DNA of 64,000 nt from Terasakiella brassicae. GTDB lineage: Bacteria > Pseudomonadota > Alphaproteobacteria > Rhodospirillales > Terasakiellaceae. The DNA lies in contig NZ_BMHV01000003.1 in assembly GCF_014641495.1 (NCBI RefSeq), positions 62,001 through 126,000 of the forward strand, read 5' to 3'. A program made the position numbers and the translations under genes. The notes beneath the pieces were generated by a model. The model was not told where the DNA came from, did no database searches, and was given only the letters and a program-made list of their open reading frames with translations. Of the stretch, positions 47,273 to 58,600 are shown one piece after another; positions within the stretch are counted from its first letter, which is position 1; every line of letters begins with the position of its first letter.

Positions 47273-48694
47273 ATGCCCTTGGATTGCAAAACTCCTGAAG
47301 ATATCTTCAAAGTCTGTAAAGAAAACGAAATCGACTATATCGACCTGCGTTTCACAGACCCGCGCGGCAAATGGCAGCACTTGACCATGTGTGCGGACGT
47401 ACTGTCTGAAAGCGATTTCGAAGATGGTATCATGTTCGACGGTTCTTCCATCGAAGGCTGGAAGGAAATCAACGAGTCAGACATGTCTTTGATCCCTGAC
47501 CCGACCTCTGCCATTATCGACCCGTTCTCTGCACAGCCGTGCCTGATCGTAAACTGCGACATTTACGAGCCGTCTACAGGTACGCCTTACAACCGTGACC
47601 CGCGTTCTATCGCGAAAAAAGCCGTTGCTTACATGGAATCTGCTGGGATCGGTGATACGGCTTATTTCGGTGCAGAGCCGGAATTCTTCGTATTTGATGA
47701 TGTGCGTTATTCCAACGAAATGCACGACACTGGCTTCAAAATCGACTCTGATGAAGGGCCGTGGGTAACGGGTAAAGAATTCGACGAAGGCAATACAGGC
47801 CACCGTCCGGGCGTTAAAGGCGGTTATTTCCCGGTACCGCCGGTTGACTCTGCACAAGACCTGCGTGCAGAAATGGTCACAATCGCGAAGGAAATGGGCC
47901 TTCCGATGGACAAGCACCACCACGAAGTTGCACCGTCTCAGCACGAATTGGGCATGATGTTCGGTAAACTGATCGAAACAGCCGACAACGTACAAACTTA
48001 CAAATACGTTGTTCACATGGTTGCGCACAGCTTCGGTAAAACGGCAACATTCATGCCGAAACCGATCGCGGGTGACAACGGTTCCGGTATGCACACACAC
48101 CAGTCTATCTGGAAAGATGGCAAGCCGTTGTTTGCGGGTAATGGTTATGCAGACCTGTCCGACATGTGCCTGTACTACATCGGTGGTATCATCAAACATG
48201 CGAAATCTTTGAACGCCTTCACCAACCCGTCTACAAACTCTTACAAGCGTTTGATCCCGGGTTTCGAAGCACCGGTTCTGTTGGCATACTCTGCCCGTAA
48301 CCGTTCTGCATCTTGCCGTATCCCGTTCGCACCGAGCCCGAAAGGCAAGCGTGTTGAAATCCGTTTCCCGGATGCGACTGCGAACCCGTATCTGGCCTTC
48401 ACTGCCATGATGATGGCTGGCCTTGACGGTATCCAGAACAAAATCCACCCGGGTGAAGCAATGGATAAAAACCTCTATGATCTGCCGGCTGAAGAATTGG
48501 CTGAAGTGCCGACAGTTGCAGGTTCCTTGCGCGAAGCACTGGAAGCTCTGGATGCAGACCGCGAATACCTGAAAAAAGGCGGCGTCATGGACGACGACAT
48601 GATCGACGGCTACCTCGATCTCAAGTGGGAAGAAGTCTATAACTTCGAACACGCCCCGCACCCGATCGAATTCAAAATGTATTATTCTTCTTAA
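47273..48694 (+). CDS. glnA: Glutamine synthetase, type I
   Basis: 473-residue dodecameric enzyme making glutamine from glutamate, ammonia and ATP. Motifs: [18 protein letters not shown], the ATP site [16 protein letters not shown], the glutamate-binding [18 protein letters not shown] and the adenylylation site NLYDLPAEE (Tyr near 400). Length and motifs fit GSI-beta, regulated by GlnE adenylylation. AAGGGAAGG precedes the ATG. Codons look more optimised than in neighbours, as expected for a highly expressed gene. Confidence 0.98.
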   Translation: MPLDCKTPEDIFKVCKENEIDYIDLRFTDPRGKWQHLTMCADVLSESDFEDGIMFDGSSIEGWKEINESDMSLIPDPTSAIIDPFSAQPCLIVNCDIYEPSTGTPYNRDPRSIAKKAVAYMESAGIGDTAYFGAEPEFFVFDDVRYSNEMHDTGFKIDSDEGPWVTGKEFDEGNTGHRPGVKGGYFPVPPVDSAQDLRAEMVTIAKEMGLPMDKHHHEVAPSQHELGMMFGKLIETADNVQTYKYVVHMVAHSFGKTATFMPKPIAGDNGSGMHTHQSIWKDGKPLFAGNGYADLSDMCLYYIGGIIKHAKSLNAFTNPSTNSYKRLIPGFEAPVLLAYSARNRSASCRIPFAPSPKGKRVEIRFPDATANPYLAFTAMMMAGLDGIQNKIHPGEAMDKNLYDLPAEELAEVPTVAGSLREALEALDADREYLKKGGVMDDDMIDGYLDLKWEEVYNFEHAPHPIEFKMYYSS

Positions 48695-48713
48695 GATTAC
48701 GTACATTCGATTA

Positions 48714-48748
48714 GAAAAACCCGTCAGCTTTTGGTTGGCGGGTTTTTT
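48714..48748 (+). terminator. Rho-independent terminator after glnA
   Basis: AAAACCCGTCAGC and GTTGGCGGGTTTT form a stem with wobble or mismatch near the loop TTTTG, followed by a T-run. It ends the glnBA transcript about 20 bases after the stop. Confidence 0.8.
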
Positions 48749-48768
48749 CATGTTAGGCAAGAATTAAA

Positions 48769-48823
48769 TCTATTAAATATAATATAGTTAGAAAATTTTT
48801 CTAACTATATTATATTTAATAGA
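48769..48823. repeat. Perfect 27-bp AT-rich palindrome
   Basis: The arms 48769-48795 and 48797-48823 are exact reverse complements (27 of 27), around one central T. The left arm runs TCTATTAAATATAATATAG and ends TTAGAAAA. Nearly all A/T. It lies between the glnA terminator and cyuA. As RNA it would be a long perfect hairpin; as DNA a possible cruciform or dyad binding site. Confidence 0.95.
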
Positions 48824-48902
48824 AATAAAGCAAAGTTTTACCCGGTTGATCGCGCTATCTTTGAAAGAGATCAAATGACGACTTTTCAAGAAAGCATGCT
48901 CC

Positions 48903-50180
48903 ATGAAATCCAGTGATAGTCTTTACCTTCAATATTTGCAAATCTTGCAAGAAGAACTGATCCCGGCGATGGGATGTACAGAACCGATTGCCATTGCGTT
49001 TGGTGCAGCCAAAGCATGCGCGGTTTTGGGGGAGTTCGCACAAAAGGTTGATCTGCAGGTCACGGCGAACTTGATCAAAAATTCCAAGAGCGTGGTTGTG
49101 CCGAATACGGGCGGGCTTAAGGGGATTGTGGCTGCAACGGCTGCCGGGATTGTCGCCGGGGATGCGGATGAAGGGTTACAGGTTTTAAGTTGTGTGGACT
49201 CCAGTCGATACAACGATATTCAGGACTATCTGGACAGTGGCAAGATTAATGTCATGCTCTTGGACAGTGAACATACCTTCGACATGATTGTTACGGTTTA
49301 CGGGGTGAAGTCCAAGGCAACGGTGCAGATTTCGCGTTATCATACCAACATCGTTTTGATTACCAAAGATGACGAAATCTTATTTAAACAAGATTTATCC
49401 GATGTATCTGCTGATGCAAACCATACAGATCGTGGCTGCTTAAGTATTCAATCCATTCTTGATTTTGCACAAGCTGTTGAGATTGCGGATATTCAAGACC
49501 TGCTGGAACAGCAAATCACCTATAACAGTCAAATCGCTGATGAAGGTTTAAAAGGGGAGTGGGGAGCCAATATCGGTGCCACCTTGATGCAGGTCTGGGG
49601 GGAGGATGTTAAAACACGGGCAAAAGCGCGGGCTTCTGCCGGATCTGATGCCCGCATGAGCGGATGCGAGTTACCGGTGATGATTGTGACAGGCAGTGGC
49701 AATCAAGGCATAACAGTCTCGGTTCCGGTGATTGAATATGCCAAAGAATTAGGCGTGAGCCATGACACATTATTACGGGCCTTGGTCGTTTCCAATCTGG
49801 TTGCCGTCCATTTGAAATCGGGAATTGGCTGGCTGTCGGCTTATTGCGGTGTGGTGAGTGCCGGGGCGGCAGCCGCAGCCGGAATCGCCTGGTTGCATGA
49901 GGCAGATCACGAGGTGATCAATCAGACATTGATCAACAGCTTGGGGTCTGTGTCAGGGATTATATGTGACGGTGCGAAACCGGCTTGCGCGTCTAAAATT
50001 GCAGCATCGGTCGAGGCTGGGATCCTTGGTTTTCATATGGCGAAACAAGGCCGCCATTTTAAGGACGGCGAAGGCATTGTGAAGGGCGACATAGAAAGCA
50101 CAATCGCCAACGTTGCCAAACTGGGGCGTGACGGTATGCGTGAAACGGATAAAGTTATTATTGATATGATGCTGGATTAA
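48903..50180 (+). CDS. L-cysteine desulfidase family (CyuA/UPF0597)
   Basis: 425-residue cytoplasmic Fe-S enzyme related to the alpha domain of serine dehydratase. It likely converts L-cysteine to pyruvate, ammonia and sulfide. Seen: EELIPAMGCTEPIAIAFGAA with a cluster Cys, VPNTGGLKGIVAATAAGIVAG, VTGSGNQGITVSVPVIEYAK and CDGAKPACASKIAASVEAG. Length is as in UPF0597. No transporter (CyuP) or regulator (CyuR) is adjacent. A perfect palindrome lies 80 bases upstream and might regulate it. Confidence 0.9.
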   Translation: MKSSDSLYLQYLQILQEELIPAMGCTEPIAIAFGAAKACAVLGEFAQKVDLQVTANLIKNSKSVVVPNTGGLKGIVAATAAGIVAGDADEGLQVLSCVDSSRYNDIQDYLDSGKINVMLLDSEHTFDMIVTVYGVKSKATVQISRYHTNIVLITKDDEILFKQDLSDVSADANHTDRGCLSIQSILDFAQAVEIADIQDLLEQQITYNSQIADEGLKGEWGANIGATLMQVWGEDVKTRAKARASAGSDARMSGCELPVMIVTGSGNQGITVSVPVIEYAKELGVSHDTLLRALVVSNLVAVHLKSGIGWLSAYCGVVSAGAAAAAGIAWLHEADHEVINQTLINSLGSVSGIICDGAKPACASKIAASVEAGILGFHMAKQGRHFKDGEGIVKGDIESTIANVAKLGRDGMRETDKVIIDMMLD

Positions 50181-50188
50181 AAAAAGAA

Positions 50189-50218
50189 AAGCCCTGCCGT
50201 TTGATCTGGCAGGGCTTA
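50189..50218. terminator. Bidirectional terminator
   Basis: AAGCCCTGCC (50189-50198) and GGCAGGGCTT (50208-50217) form a perfect 10-bp stem with a 9-base loop. A-rich and T/A-rich flanks follow on both sides. It sits between the convergent cyuA-like and Tail-Collar genes. Confidence 0.8.
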
Positions 50219-50226
50219 AAACGTAC

Positions 50227-50919
50227 TTAGTATGGACGAGGCGGGTAGATCCCTTTCATTTTGATGCAATATTGCGCCGAAGTTTGCGGGTCAATCACGC
50301 TGATAGGGGTGGGAGGTGCTGATCCCGCATTGGCAATTTGCACAACACTGCCTGTCGATGGGGGGACTGTTGCCCCACCTAACATAACCGGTGAGCCCTG
50401 TTGTCCGTTAGAGATATATCCGTTGACAGGGGGCGTTGCCAACATATCACCGTTGGACGGAATTTCTTTTAGGGCTGCATTTTTCGAGGCCTTTACGCTA
50501 AATCCGCCGGATGTATCCGGTGTGAATGTTGCGCCGTGATTATGTTCGGCAAGTTGACTGACTGTAAGTGTAACGGTTTCCTGACCGTAAAGCTGACCTT
50601 GTTGGATGTCTAAGCTACCGCCGATACCAACCGGGGTTCTGCTGCGCAAATCCGGTAAGGCAAAGGTTGCCGGTGCACTGCCGCCATACATATTGCCGAG
50701 TAAGGAATACAGGGCCTGATTACTGGAGATGGCCAAGACTTTCCCATCGGCAGGTACGAAATCTTTCGGGCAAAAATTGCCAGACGTTACGCATACGCTG
50801 CCCAGATAGGCATCATCACTGCAGGCCAGTGCCGTTTCACTGCCCAATGTCAAGGTGAGGATGCTGCCGCCCAAAAAAGCAGCCGTTTGAATGGATTTAT
50901 ATAAGTTCAGTTTTTTCAT
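50227..50919 (-). CDS. Exported Tail-Collar-domain protein, copy 3
   Basis: 230-residue secreted protein of the phage Tail Collar/microcystin-dependent-protein type (COG4675). Start: ATG at 50919 with GGAAGAAG upstream; an open frame runs further up to 51252 but overlaps the next gene and lacks a signal. A Sec signal ends at TALA, followed by SDDAYLGSVCVTSGNFCPKD. The collar core is ALYSLLGNMYGGSAPATFALPDLRSRTPVG. It ends QYCIKMKGIYPPRPY. The conserved FCP and YC cysteines, shared with the two paralogues, probably form a disulfide. No phage gene is near, so this is a cell-surface or periplasmic form. Confidence 0.85.
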   Translation of the reverse strand: MKKLNLYKSIQTAAFLGGSILTLTLGSETALACSDDAYLGSVCVTSGNFCPKDFVPADGKVLAISSNQALYSLLGNMYGGSAPATFALPDLRSRTPVGIGGSLDIQQGQLYGQETVTLTVSQLAEHNHGATFTPDTSGGFSVKASKNAALKEIPSNGDMLATPPVNGYISNGQQGSPVMLGGATVPPSTGSVVQIANAGSAPPTPISVIDPQTSAQYCIKMKGIYPPRPY

Positions 50920-50944
50920 AATCTTCTTCCAAATCTTTGAGCGG

Positions 50945-51652
50945 TTAAGTGCGTGGCGGATATATACCATCGTAAGCGATGCAGTAGCGCATGCCGAGTT
51001 GCGGCGGCGAAATGGGGATGGCACCATCACCACCCGTGTCAGATATCTCAATCGGTTGTTCTGGCGGGAGGTCTGAAATATAGCCACCGCTGATGTTGAC
51101 GGTGGGATCCGCATTTCCTGCGGCGATAAAGCTTTTGCTTTGTGTGCCATTAAGGTTGGAAACCGCCATGTAATCCCCAGGGGCAGGGATTTTTTTGGTT
51201 CCATCTTCGGTGGAGACCTGTAACCCGGGACCACTTGCACCAAACGGTGCATAGGTGGCTGTATGCGTATGTGTGGGCATGGAGGATTCTGTCATATAGA
51301 CATGGGTTGAGCCGAATATCATGCCTTGATCGACGGCTACTAATCCGGGAGGGGAGCCTTCGGAACGCAAGACGCGGCCTTCGGTGGCAGGCAGGCCAAA
51401 GTTTGTACGCAAGTCGCCGCCATACGTATCGCCAAGCAAAGAAAAAAGTGCTTGTTGTTGAGAGATCTGTACGTATTGGACAGGGCCAAGGGTGAAATAT
51501 TGAGTCGGGCAGAAGGAAGCCGCCGTCATGCAGATGCTGCCGATATAGGGATCGGGTTCACAATCGGCGTAGGCTGCGGTGGTCAGATGTGTACTTGCGA
51601 GCAGGCCTGCCACAGCAAGACCAAAAGGTTTTATGATATTTTTGGAAAACAT
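50945..51652 (-). CDS. Exported Tail-Collar-domain protein, copy 2
   Basis: 235-residue paralogue of the two flanking genes. Signal peptide ends near AAYA. The Tail Collar core reads ALFSLLGDTYGGDLRTNFGLPATEGR, and the mature N-terminus has DPYIGSICMTAASFCPTQ. A HTHTATY segment follows the core. It ends RYCIAYDGIYPPRT. Sequence divergence from the other copies is substantial outside the motifs, so the duplication is old. GAAGTGATCCTT-type purine-poor upstream sequence gives a weak ribosome site. It lies 25 bases from copy 3 and 52 from copy 1, probably a single transcript. Confidence 0.85.
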   Translation of the reverse strand: MFSKNIIKPFGLAVAGLLASTHLTTAAYADCEPDPYIGSICMTAASFCPTQYFTLGPVQYVQISQQQALFSLLGDTYGGDLRTNFGLPATEGRVLRSEGSPPGLVAVDQGMIFGSTHVYMTESSMPTHTHTATYAPFGASGPGLQVSTEDGTKKIPAPGDYMAVSNLNGTQSKSFIAAGNADPTVNISGGYISDLPPEQPIEISDTGGDGAIPISPPQLGMRYCIAYDGIYPPRT

Positions 51653-51704
51653 TGAAGTGATCCTTTTAAAAAAATGATCAGATGGGAAAAGCGCAGGAAT
51701 GCGT

Positions 51705-52394
51705 TTACGTACGTGGGGGATAGAGACCCTCGGTCACAACGCAGTAACGTATGACAATACTGGGCGTATTAACCCCTATTCGCATACCGTCACCCGCGTT
51801 ATCAAGAGTGACAGTCCCGCCAGTTGATGACGTGGTATTGGATGCGACAACTTTGACCGTTGTGCCCTTGTCGGCCGGTGCAATGTATGAACTTTGCTGT
51901 ATAAGACCTTGTTTTCTTATGGCAATCCAGTCATGGGTCGCAGGGGTTGCATGGCTTGCGTTGTTGGCAGAGACCGCAAAGGCTGTTTGAGGTGCCGCAT
52001 CGAATGTACTTGTATGGGTGTGGGACGGCAGATTTGCGGAGGTCAGGGTAATGAATTGTTGTCCGTTTTTCAGCCCCCGTGGGGTTGGGGTTAAGCCGGG
52101 GCCGGTCCCAACGCCGACAATGGTGCGCGCACGTAAATCCGGCAAGCCGAAAGAGGTGCGTCCATCCCCGCCATAGGCGATACCGACAACTGAATATAGG
52201 GCCTCAAAGTCAGAAATCGCCAACAGTTGTCCGTTTGCTTCCACCGTATTGCGCGGGCAAAACTGCGCCCCGGTGGCAAAAATGGTGCCGATATAAGAGT
52301 TGGGTGAAGCCGCATGAACTGGGGCGGTGCTTATCAATCCCGACATGAACGAAATTGTGATCGCGGCGATAGAGGCCGCCTTCTTGAATTTCAT
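51705..52394 (-). CDS. Exported Tail-Collar-domain protein, copy 1
   Basis: 229-residue first gene of the three-copy run, with GGAGGGTA before its ATG. A signal peptide ends at PVHA. The core SYIGTIFATGAQFCPRN ... ALYSVVGIAYGGDGRTSFGLPDLRART is the best match to the Tail Collar family among the three. NLPSHTHTSTFD follows. It ends RYCVVTEGLYPPRT. The 283-base AT-rich gap to the divergent giant surface protein should hold promoters of both. Role unknown; a surface fibre, tip or accessory protein for the giant protein is possible (inference). Confidence 0.87.
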   Translation of the reverse strand: MKFKKAASIAAITISFMSGLISTAPVHAASPNSYIGTIFATGAQFCPRNTVEANGQLLAISDFEALYSVVGIAYGGDGRTSFGLPDLRARTIVGVGTGPGLTPTPRGLKNGQQFITLTSANLPSHTHTSTFDAAPQTAFAVSANNASHATPATHDWIAIRKQGLIQQSSYIAPADKGTTVKVVASNTTSSTGGTVTLDNAGDGMRIGVNTPSIVIRYCVVTEGLYPPRT

Positions 52395-52677
52395 CTTACC
52401 CTCCTAAGTGGTGTAATATTAAAGAAGTTTTTAAAATAAACTTATCCTAAAATGGTATTTCTTTTTAAGAAACAATCAAACATATTTTTTATCTAATCCC
52501 ATTTATTCTAAAAAATGTATAATACACCTGAATTTATTGTGAAAATATAAATTTCACTTTTCTCAAGATCGATTGACAATCGCGGGATAATGATCTTATA
52601 CATAAAGTTGTACGTCTTCCGCTTTGTCGGATCATTCAGGCGTGTCGTAAAACAATCCGGCGGAGGCAGCGAAGAAT

Positions 52678-55600
52678 ATGTCAAAATATAAGGGTACCAT
52701 GACGATGGGGAAAAAGCCTTTGGCCGTGGCGCTGGAACAGCGTTTTATGTTTGACGCAGCCGGTGTGGCCACTGGCGCGGAAGTTGCCGAACAAAATGCG
52801 ATAGATACAGAGGCCAAGGCGGTTCAAACCTCGCACGATAGTGACGCATCAGCTGCGACAGAAATATACTTTATCGATTCGAATGTTGCGGATTATGACC
52901 AGTTGATCGCCGGTTTGGGTGGCGATGCGGAATATGTTGTTTTAAATGGCGATGGAAACGGTTTGGACCAAATGGCTGCGGTCTTGTCCGCTCGTTCCAA
53001 CATTTCGGCTGTTCATGTACTCTCCCACGGGGGGCAAGGCGAAGTCCTTCTGGGGACGAGTTCTTTGAGCAGCGCGACGATTGAACAAAATCGCGATGCA
53101 CTGGAAATTATCGGGCAATCCCTAAGCGATGATGGCGATATTTTACTTTATGGCTGTAACATTGGAACCGGGTCTGTCGGTGCGACGTTTATCGGTAATT
53201 TAGCCGATGTGACAGGCGCAGATATCGCAGCATCCGATGATGCAACCGGGGCAAGTGGCGATTGGGCATTGGAAGCCAAAACAGGTCAGATTGAAGCTGC
53301 ACTGGGTATTTCGTTAAACGCTCAAGGAAATTACCAACATGACCTGGCCACATTTGATTTTACAACATCATCGGATAACGTGTCGAATGTTACCTCAACG
53401 GTCAGTGGGATAACTGTTACGATAACGTCTAGTGAAGGGGCGGAAGTCGGTGTATTGCCTGGTGGCGGTTTGGGCGGAACCAGCGGTAATTTGGCAGTTG
53501 CAAGCGTTAATGGGGTTAACGCGACCAGCATGACCTTTTCCTTTAGTTCAGCGGTAAATTTGACGAGCCTGCGGGCGATTGATATCATTGCAACAACAAC
53601 GGCCAACTGGACTTTTACCCCCAACACGGGCAGTGCAGTGACGGAGAGTGTGGACCATAACACGGGTACGCTGGTTGATTTAAGTTCATTGACGGGGATT
53701 ACTTCTTTTACCATTACCAGTGCTTCACCGGTTTCATATGGTGTAGATACGATTATATTTGAGGCGGCGCCTACGGGGCCGTCGATAGATTCTGCGACCT
53801 ATGATGCGGCAACGGGGACGTTGGTTGTGACGGGCACAAACCTTCAGGCTAATGCGGGTGGTGCAGATATAGACGCTTCCAAATTTACAATCACGGGCGA
53901 GGGTGAGGAAATCCACGTATTGAATAACGGAACGGCGAATGTTGAGCTCGGCGGTTCAACAACACAATTCACCTTGACCTTATCGGCTGCCGACAAAGCG
54001 GCACTGAACCAGATTATGAATAAAAACGGTACAGAGTCGACCAATGCGACACCTTACAATGTGGCGGTTGCGGACGGGTGGAACACCAATGTGTCCGGTG
54101 CAAATGACTTAACAGGGAATGGGATAACCGTTTCTAACGTGGCGGTGCCTCAAATTACATCTGCGACCTACGATATTGCAACCAACCAGTTGGTGGTGAC
54201 GGGAACGAATTTCTTAAAACGTGACGGGGCGACCAATGATATTGATGTCAGCAAACTGACTTTCAAAGGCGAAGGTGATGGCGAGCATGCGCTTACCTCA
54301 ACATCCAGTGTTGAAATTACCGATGGGACGACCTTTACCGTGACTTTGTCGGCAACGGATGCGGCCGGGGTCGAGGCTCTGATGTCGAAAAATGGCACGG
54401 AATCTGCGGATGGGAAAACCTATAATCTGGCGGCAGCTGAAGATTGGGCGGCCGGGGCCGACAGTGCGGTGACAACGGTTGATGGGACCAGCGGGGTCAC
54501 CGTTTCCAACTATAATCCGCCGGTTATTACGGCTGTGACCTACAATTACAATACCAATCAACTGGTCGTGACAGGAACGAACTTTGTCGCAAAAACAGGG
54601 GCAAGTAATGACATTGATGTGGGTAAACTGAGTCTTACAGGCGAAGGGGGCACAGTTTATCCTTTAACATCTGTCTCTGACGTGGAAATTGATTCAGCGA
54701 CCCAATTTACCATCACACTCAGTGGTGCTGATTTGGTGAATGTGGAAAGCATCTTGAATCAGGATGGCACGACATCTGCGTTGTCGGGAGATACTTTTAA
54801 CCTGGCGGCGGCAGAGAACTGGATGCCAGGTGCATTTTCAAGCGTGGATATTGTATCTGCGACAAACGTTGTGACGGTATCCAATTACGCTGTGCCGGAA
54901 ATTACCTCTGCGACTTATGACTGGTCTACAGGTGTGGTCACATTGACCGGGACGAATTTTGTCGGTGTAAGCGGTGCGACAAACGATATTACTGTGGCAA
55001 ATAAATTCACTTTTACAGGTGAAGATGGGACGACCTATACCTTAAGCGATACGGCAAATGTGGATGTGTCTTCTGCGACTACAGCAAGTTTCACGTTAAG
55101 TGCAACGGATAAGGCAGCGCTTGCCAGTCTTATGACGAAAAATGGCACATCCGCCGATAGCGGTCAGTCTTATAATCTGGCGGCAGCAGAAGACTGGATG
55201 GCGGGCGCACCGGTGGCGAATAATGTGGTCGATGCGACAACCGGCATCACGGTTTCAAACTATGTTGCTCCGGCGATTACTTCTGCGACCTATGATGCGG
55301 CGGCGGGGACGTTGGTTGTGACGGGCACGAACCTTCAGGCGAAGGCGGGTGCGACAAATGATATTGATGCCTCGAAAATTACAATCACGGGTGAAGGTGG
55401 GGAAACCCACGTATTGAATAACGGAACGGCGAATGTCGAGATCGATTCAGCCACACAATTCACCTTGACCTTATCGGCTGCCGATAAGGCGGCACTGAAC
55501 CAGATTATGAATAAAAACGGCACAGAGTCGACCAATGCGACACTTTACAAGGTGGCGGCTGCGGATGGCTGGAATGCCAATGTGTCCGGTGCAAATGACT

Positions 55601-58600
55601 TAACAGGGAATGGGGTAACCGTTTCCAATGTGGCGGTGCCTCAAATTACATCTGCGGCCTATGATTATTCGACGAATGTGTTGACGGTAACAGGGACAAG
55701 TTTCCTGAAACGTGACGGGGCGGCCAACGATATTGATGTCAGCAAGTTGACCATTACAGGCGAAGGCGGGGCAACATACACTTTATCCACGTCTTCCAAT
55801 GTGGAAATCACCAACGGGACTACATTCTCTGTGACCCTTTCCGGCACAGATATTCACAAGGTTGAAGAGTTGTTGAATAAGAATGGAACAACATCGGCAA
55901 CGCCCGGCACAACGTTTAATCTAGCAGGGCAGGACACTGTATCAGGACAATGGGCCGTTGGTGCAGATACGTCAGTCAACACGGCGGATATGACGGGAAA
56001 TGTTATTACTGTTTCGAATTATGAGGTTCCGCAAATCGCATCTGCGACTTATGACTGGTCTACAGGTCAATTGGTTCTGACGGGAACGAATTTTGTGGGA
56101 GTAACGGGGGCCAATAATGATATTGATGTGACCAAACTGACGATCACCGGGGAAGACGGCGCGACTTATGAATTGACCAGTTCCAATGTGGATATTACAT
56201 CATCAACGACAGCAACCGTGACGTTAAACGCGGCAGATAAGCTGGCTGTTCATGGCTTGTTGAACAAAAATGGTACGTCTTCGGATGGGGCGACACTTTA
56301 TAATATCTCCGCCGCTGAAGATTGGATAATAGGAGCACCCGCAGACAATAATGTGGTCGATGCGACAACCGGCATTACGGTTTCGAATTATGCGGCTCCG
56401 ACAATTACGGCGGCGACTTATGATTCCGATACAGGTGTTTTGACGGTGACAGGAACGAACTTCGTTTCAAAAACCGGTGCCAATAACGACATTGATATTT
56501 CCACACTGACCTTTACCGGGGGAACGGGGAATGCGACTTATGATTTGAGCAGTGCGTCCGATGTTGAAATTACATCGGCAACATCCTTTACGGTCACGCT
56601 TACGGGGGTGGATAAGACAAATGTAGATGCCTTATTGGATCAAACCGGAACATCTTCATCAGCAGGATCGACCTATAACATTGCAGCAGCAGACAATTGG
56701 CTAGCCGGTGGTCCGGGATCCAGTGATATTGCGGATACAGACGGTACGGTAACTGTTAGCGTTGCTCCGGCGATTACTTCTGCGACCTATGATGCGGCAG
56801 CGGGGACGTTAGTCGTAACAGGCACAAACCTTCAGGCGAAGGCAGGTGCGACAAATGATATTGATGCCTCGAAAATTACAATCACGGGCGAGGGTGGGGA
56901 AACCCACGTATTGAATAACGGAACGGCGAATGTCGAGATCGATTCAGCCACACAATTCACCTTGACCTTATCGGCTGCTGATAAGGCGGCACTGAACCAG
57001 ATTATGAATAAAAACGGTACAGAGTCCACCAATGCGACATCTTACAATGTGGCGGTTGCGGACGGGTGGAACACCAATGTGTCCGGTGCAAATGACTTAA
57101 CAGGGAACACGATAACCGTTTCCAATGTGGCGGTGCCTCAAATTACATCTGCGACCTACGATATTGCAACCAATCAGTTGGTGGTGACGGGAACGAACTT
57201 CTTAAAACGTGACGGGGCAACCAATGATATTGACGTCAGCAAACTGACTTTCAAAGGCGAAGGTGACGGCGAGCATGCGCTTACCTCAACATCCAGTGTT
57301 GAAATTACTGATGGGACGACCTTTACCGTGACTTTGTCGGCAACGGATGCGGCCGGGGTCGAGGCTTTGATGTCGAAAAATGGCACGGAATCTGCGGATG
57401 GGAAAACCTATAATCTGGCGGCAGCTGAAGATTGGGCCGCCGGGGCCGACAGTGCGGTGACAACGGTTGATGGGACCAGCGCGGTCACCGTTTCCAACTA
57501 TAATCCGCCGGTTATTACGGCTGTGACTTACAATTACAATACCAATCAACTGGTCGTGACAGGAACGAACTTTGTCGCAAAAACAGGGGCAAGTAATGAC
57601 ATTGATGTGGGTAAACTGAGTCTTACAGGCGAAGGAGGGACCGTTTATCCTTTAACATCTGTCTCTGACGTGGAAATTGATTCAGCGACCCAATTTACCA
57701 TCACACTCAGTGGTGCTGATCTGGTGAATGTGGAAAGCATCTTGAATAAAGATGGCACCACATCTGCGTTGTCGGGTGATACCTTTAACCTGGCGGCGGC
57801 AGAGGACTGGATGCCAGGTGCGTTTGCAAGCGTGGATATTGTGGATGCGACAAATGTTGTGACGGTATCCAATTATGCTGTGCCGGAAATTACCGGGGCA
57901 ACCTACGATATGGCGACAGGTGTGGTCACATTGACCGGGACGAATTTTGTCGGTGTAAGCGGTGCGACAAACGATATTACTGTGGCAAATAAATTCACTT
58001 TTACAGGTGAAGATGGGACGACCTATACCTTAAACGATACAGCAAATGTGGATGTGTCTTCTGCGACTACAGCAAGTTTCACGTTAAGTGCAACGGATAA
58101 AGCCGCGCTTGCCAGTCTTATGACGAAAAATGGCACATCCGCCGATAGCGGTCAGTCTTATAATCTGGCGGCAGCAGAAGACTGGATGGCGGGCGCACCG
58201 GCGGCGAATAATGTGGTCGATGCGACAACCGGCATCACGGTTTCAAACTATGTTGCTCCGGCGATTACTTCTGCGACCTATGATGCGGCGGCGGGGACGT
58301 TGGTTGTGACGGGCACGAACCTTCAGGCGAAGGCGGGTGCGACAAATGATATTGATGCCTCGAAAATTACAATCACGGGTGAAGGTGGGGAAACCCACGT
58401 ATTGAATAACGGAACGGCGAATGTCGAGATCGATTCAGCCACACAATTCACCTTGACCTTATCGGCTGCCGATAAGGCGGCACTGAACCAGATTATGAAT
58501 AAAAACGGCACAGAGTCGACCAATGCGACACTTTACAAGGTGGCGGCTGCGGATGGCTGGAACACCAATGTCTCCGGTGCAAATGACTTAACAGGGAATG

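Noticed and set aside
50920-51252. N-terminal extension of Tail-Collar copy 3
   Set aside because: The upstream in-frame stretch overlaps copy 2, is basic and unstructured, and the ATG at 50919 has both a ribosome site and a signal peptide.
50227-52394. Prophage remnant
   Set aside because: The Tail Collar proteins have Sec signals and paired cysteines, and there are no capsid, terminase, integrase or lysis genes around.
55335-58523. Recurring 66-codon antisense frames at 55335, 56832 and 58323
   Set aside because: They are mirror frames of the A-type repeat and recur only because the repeat does.
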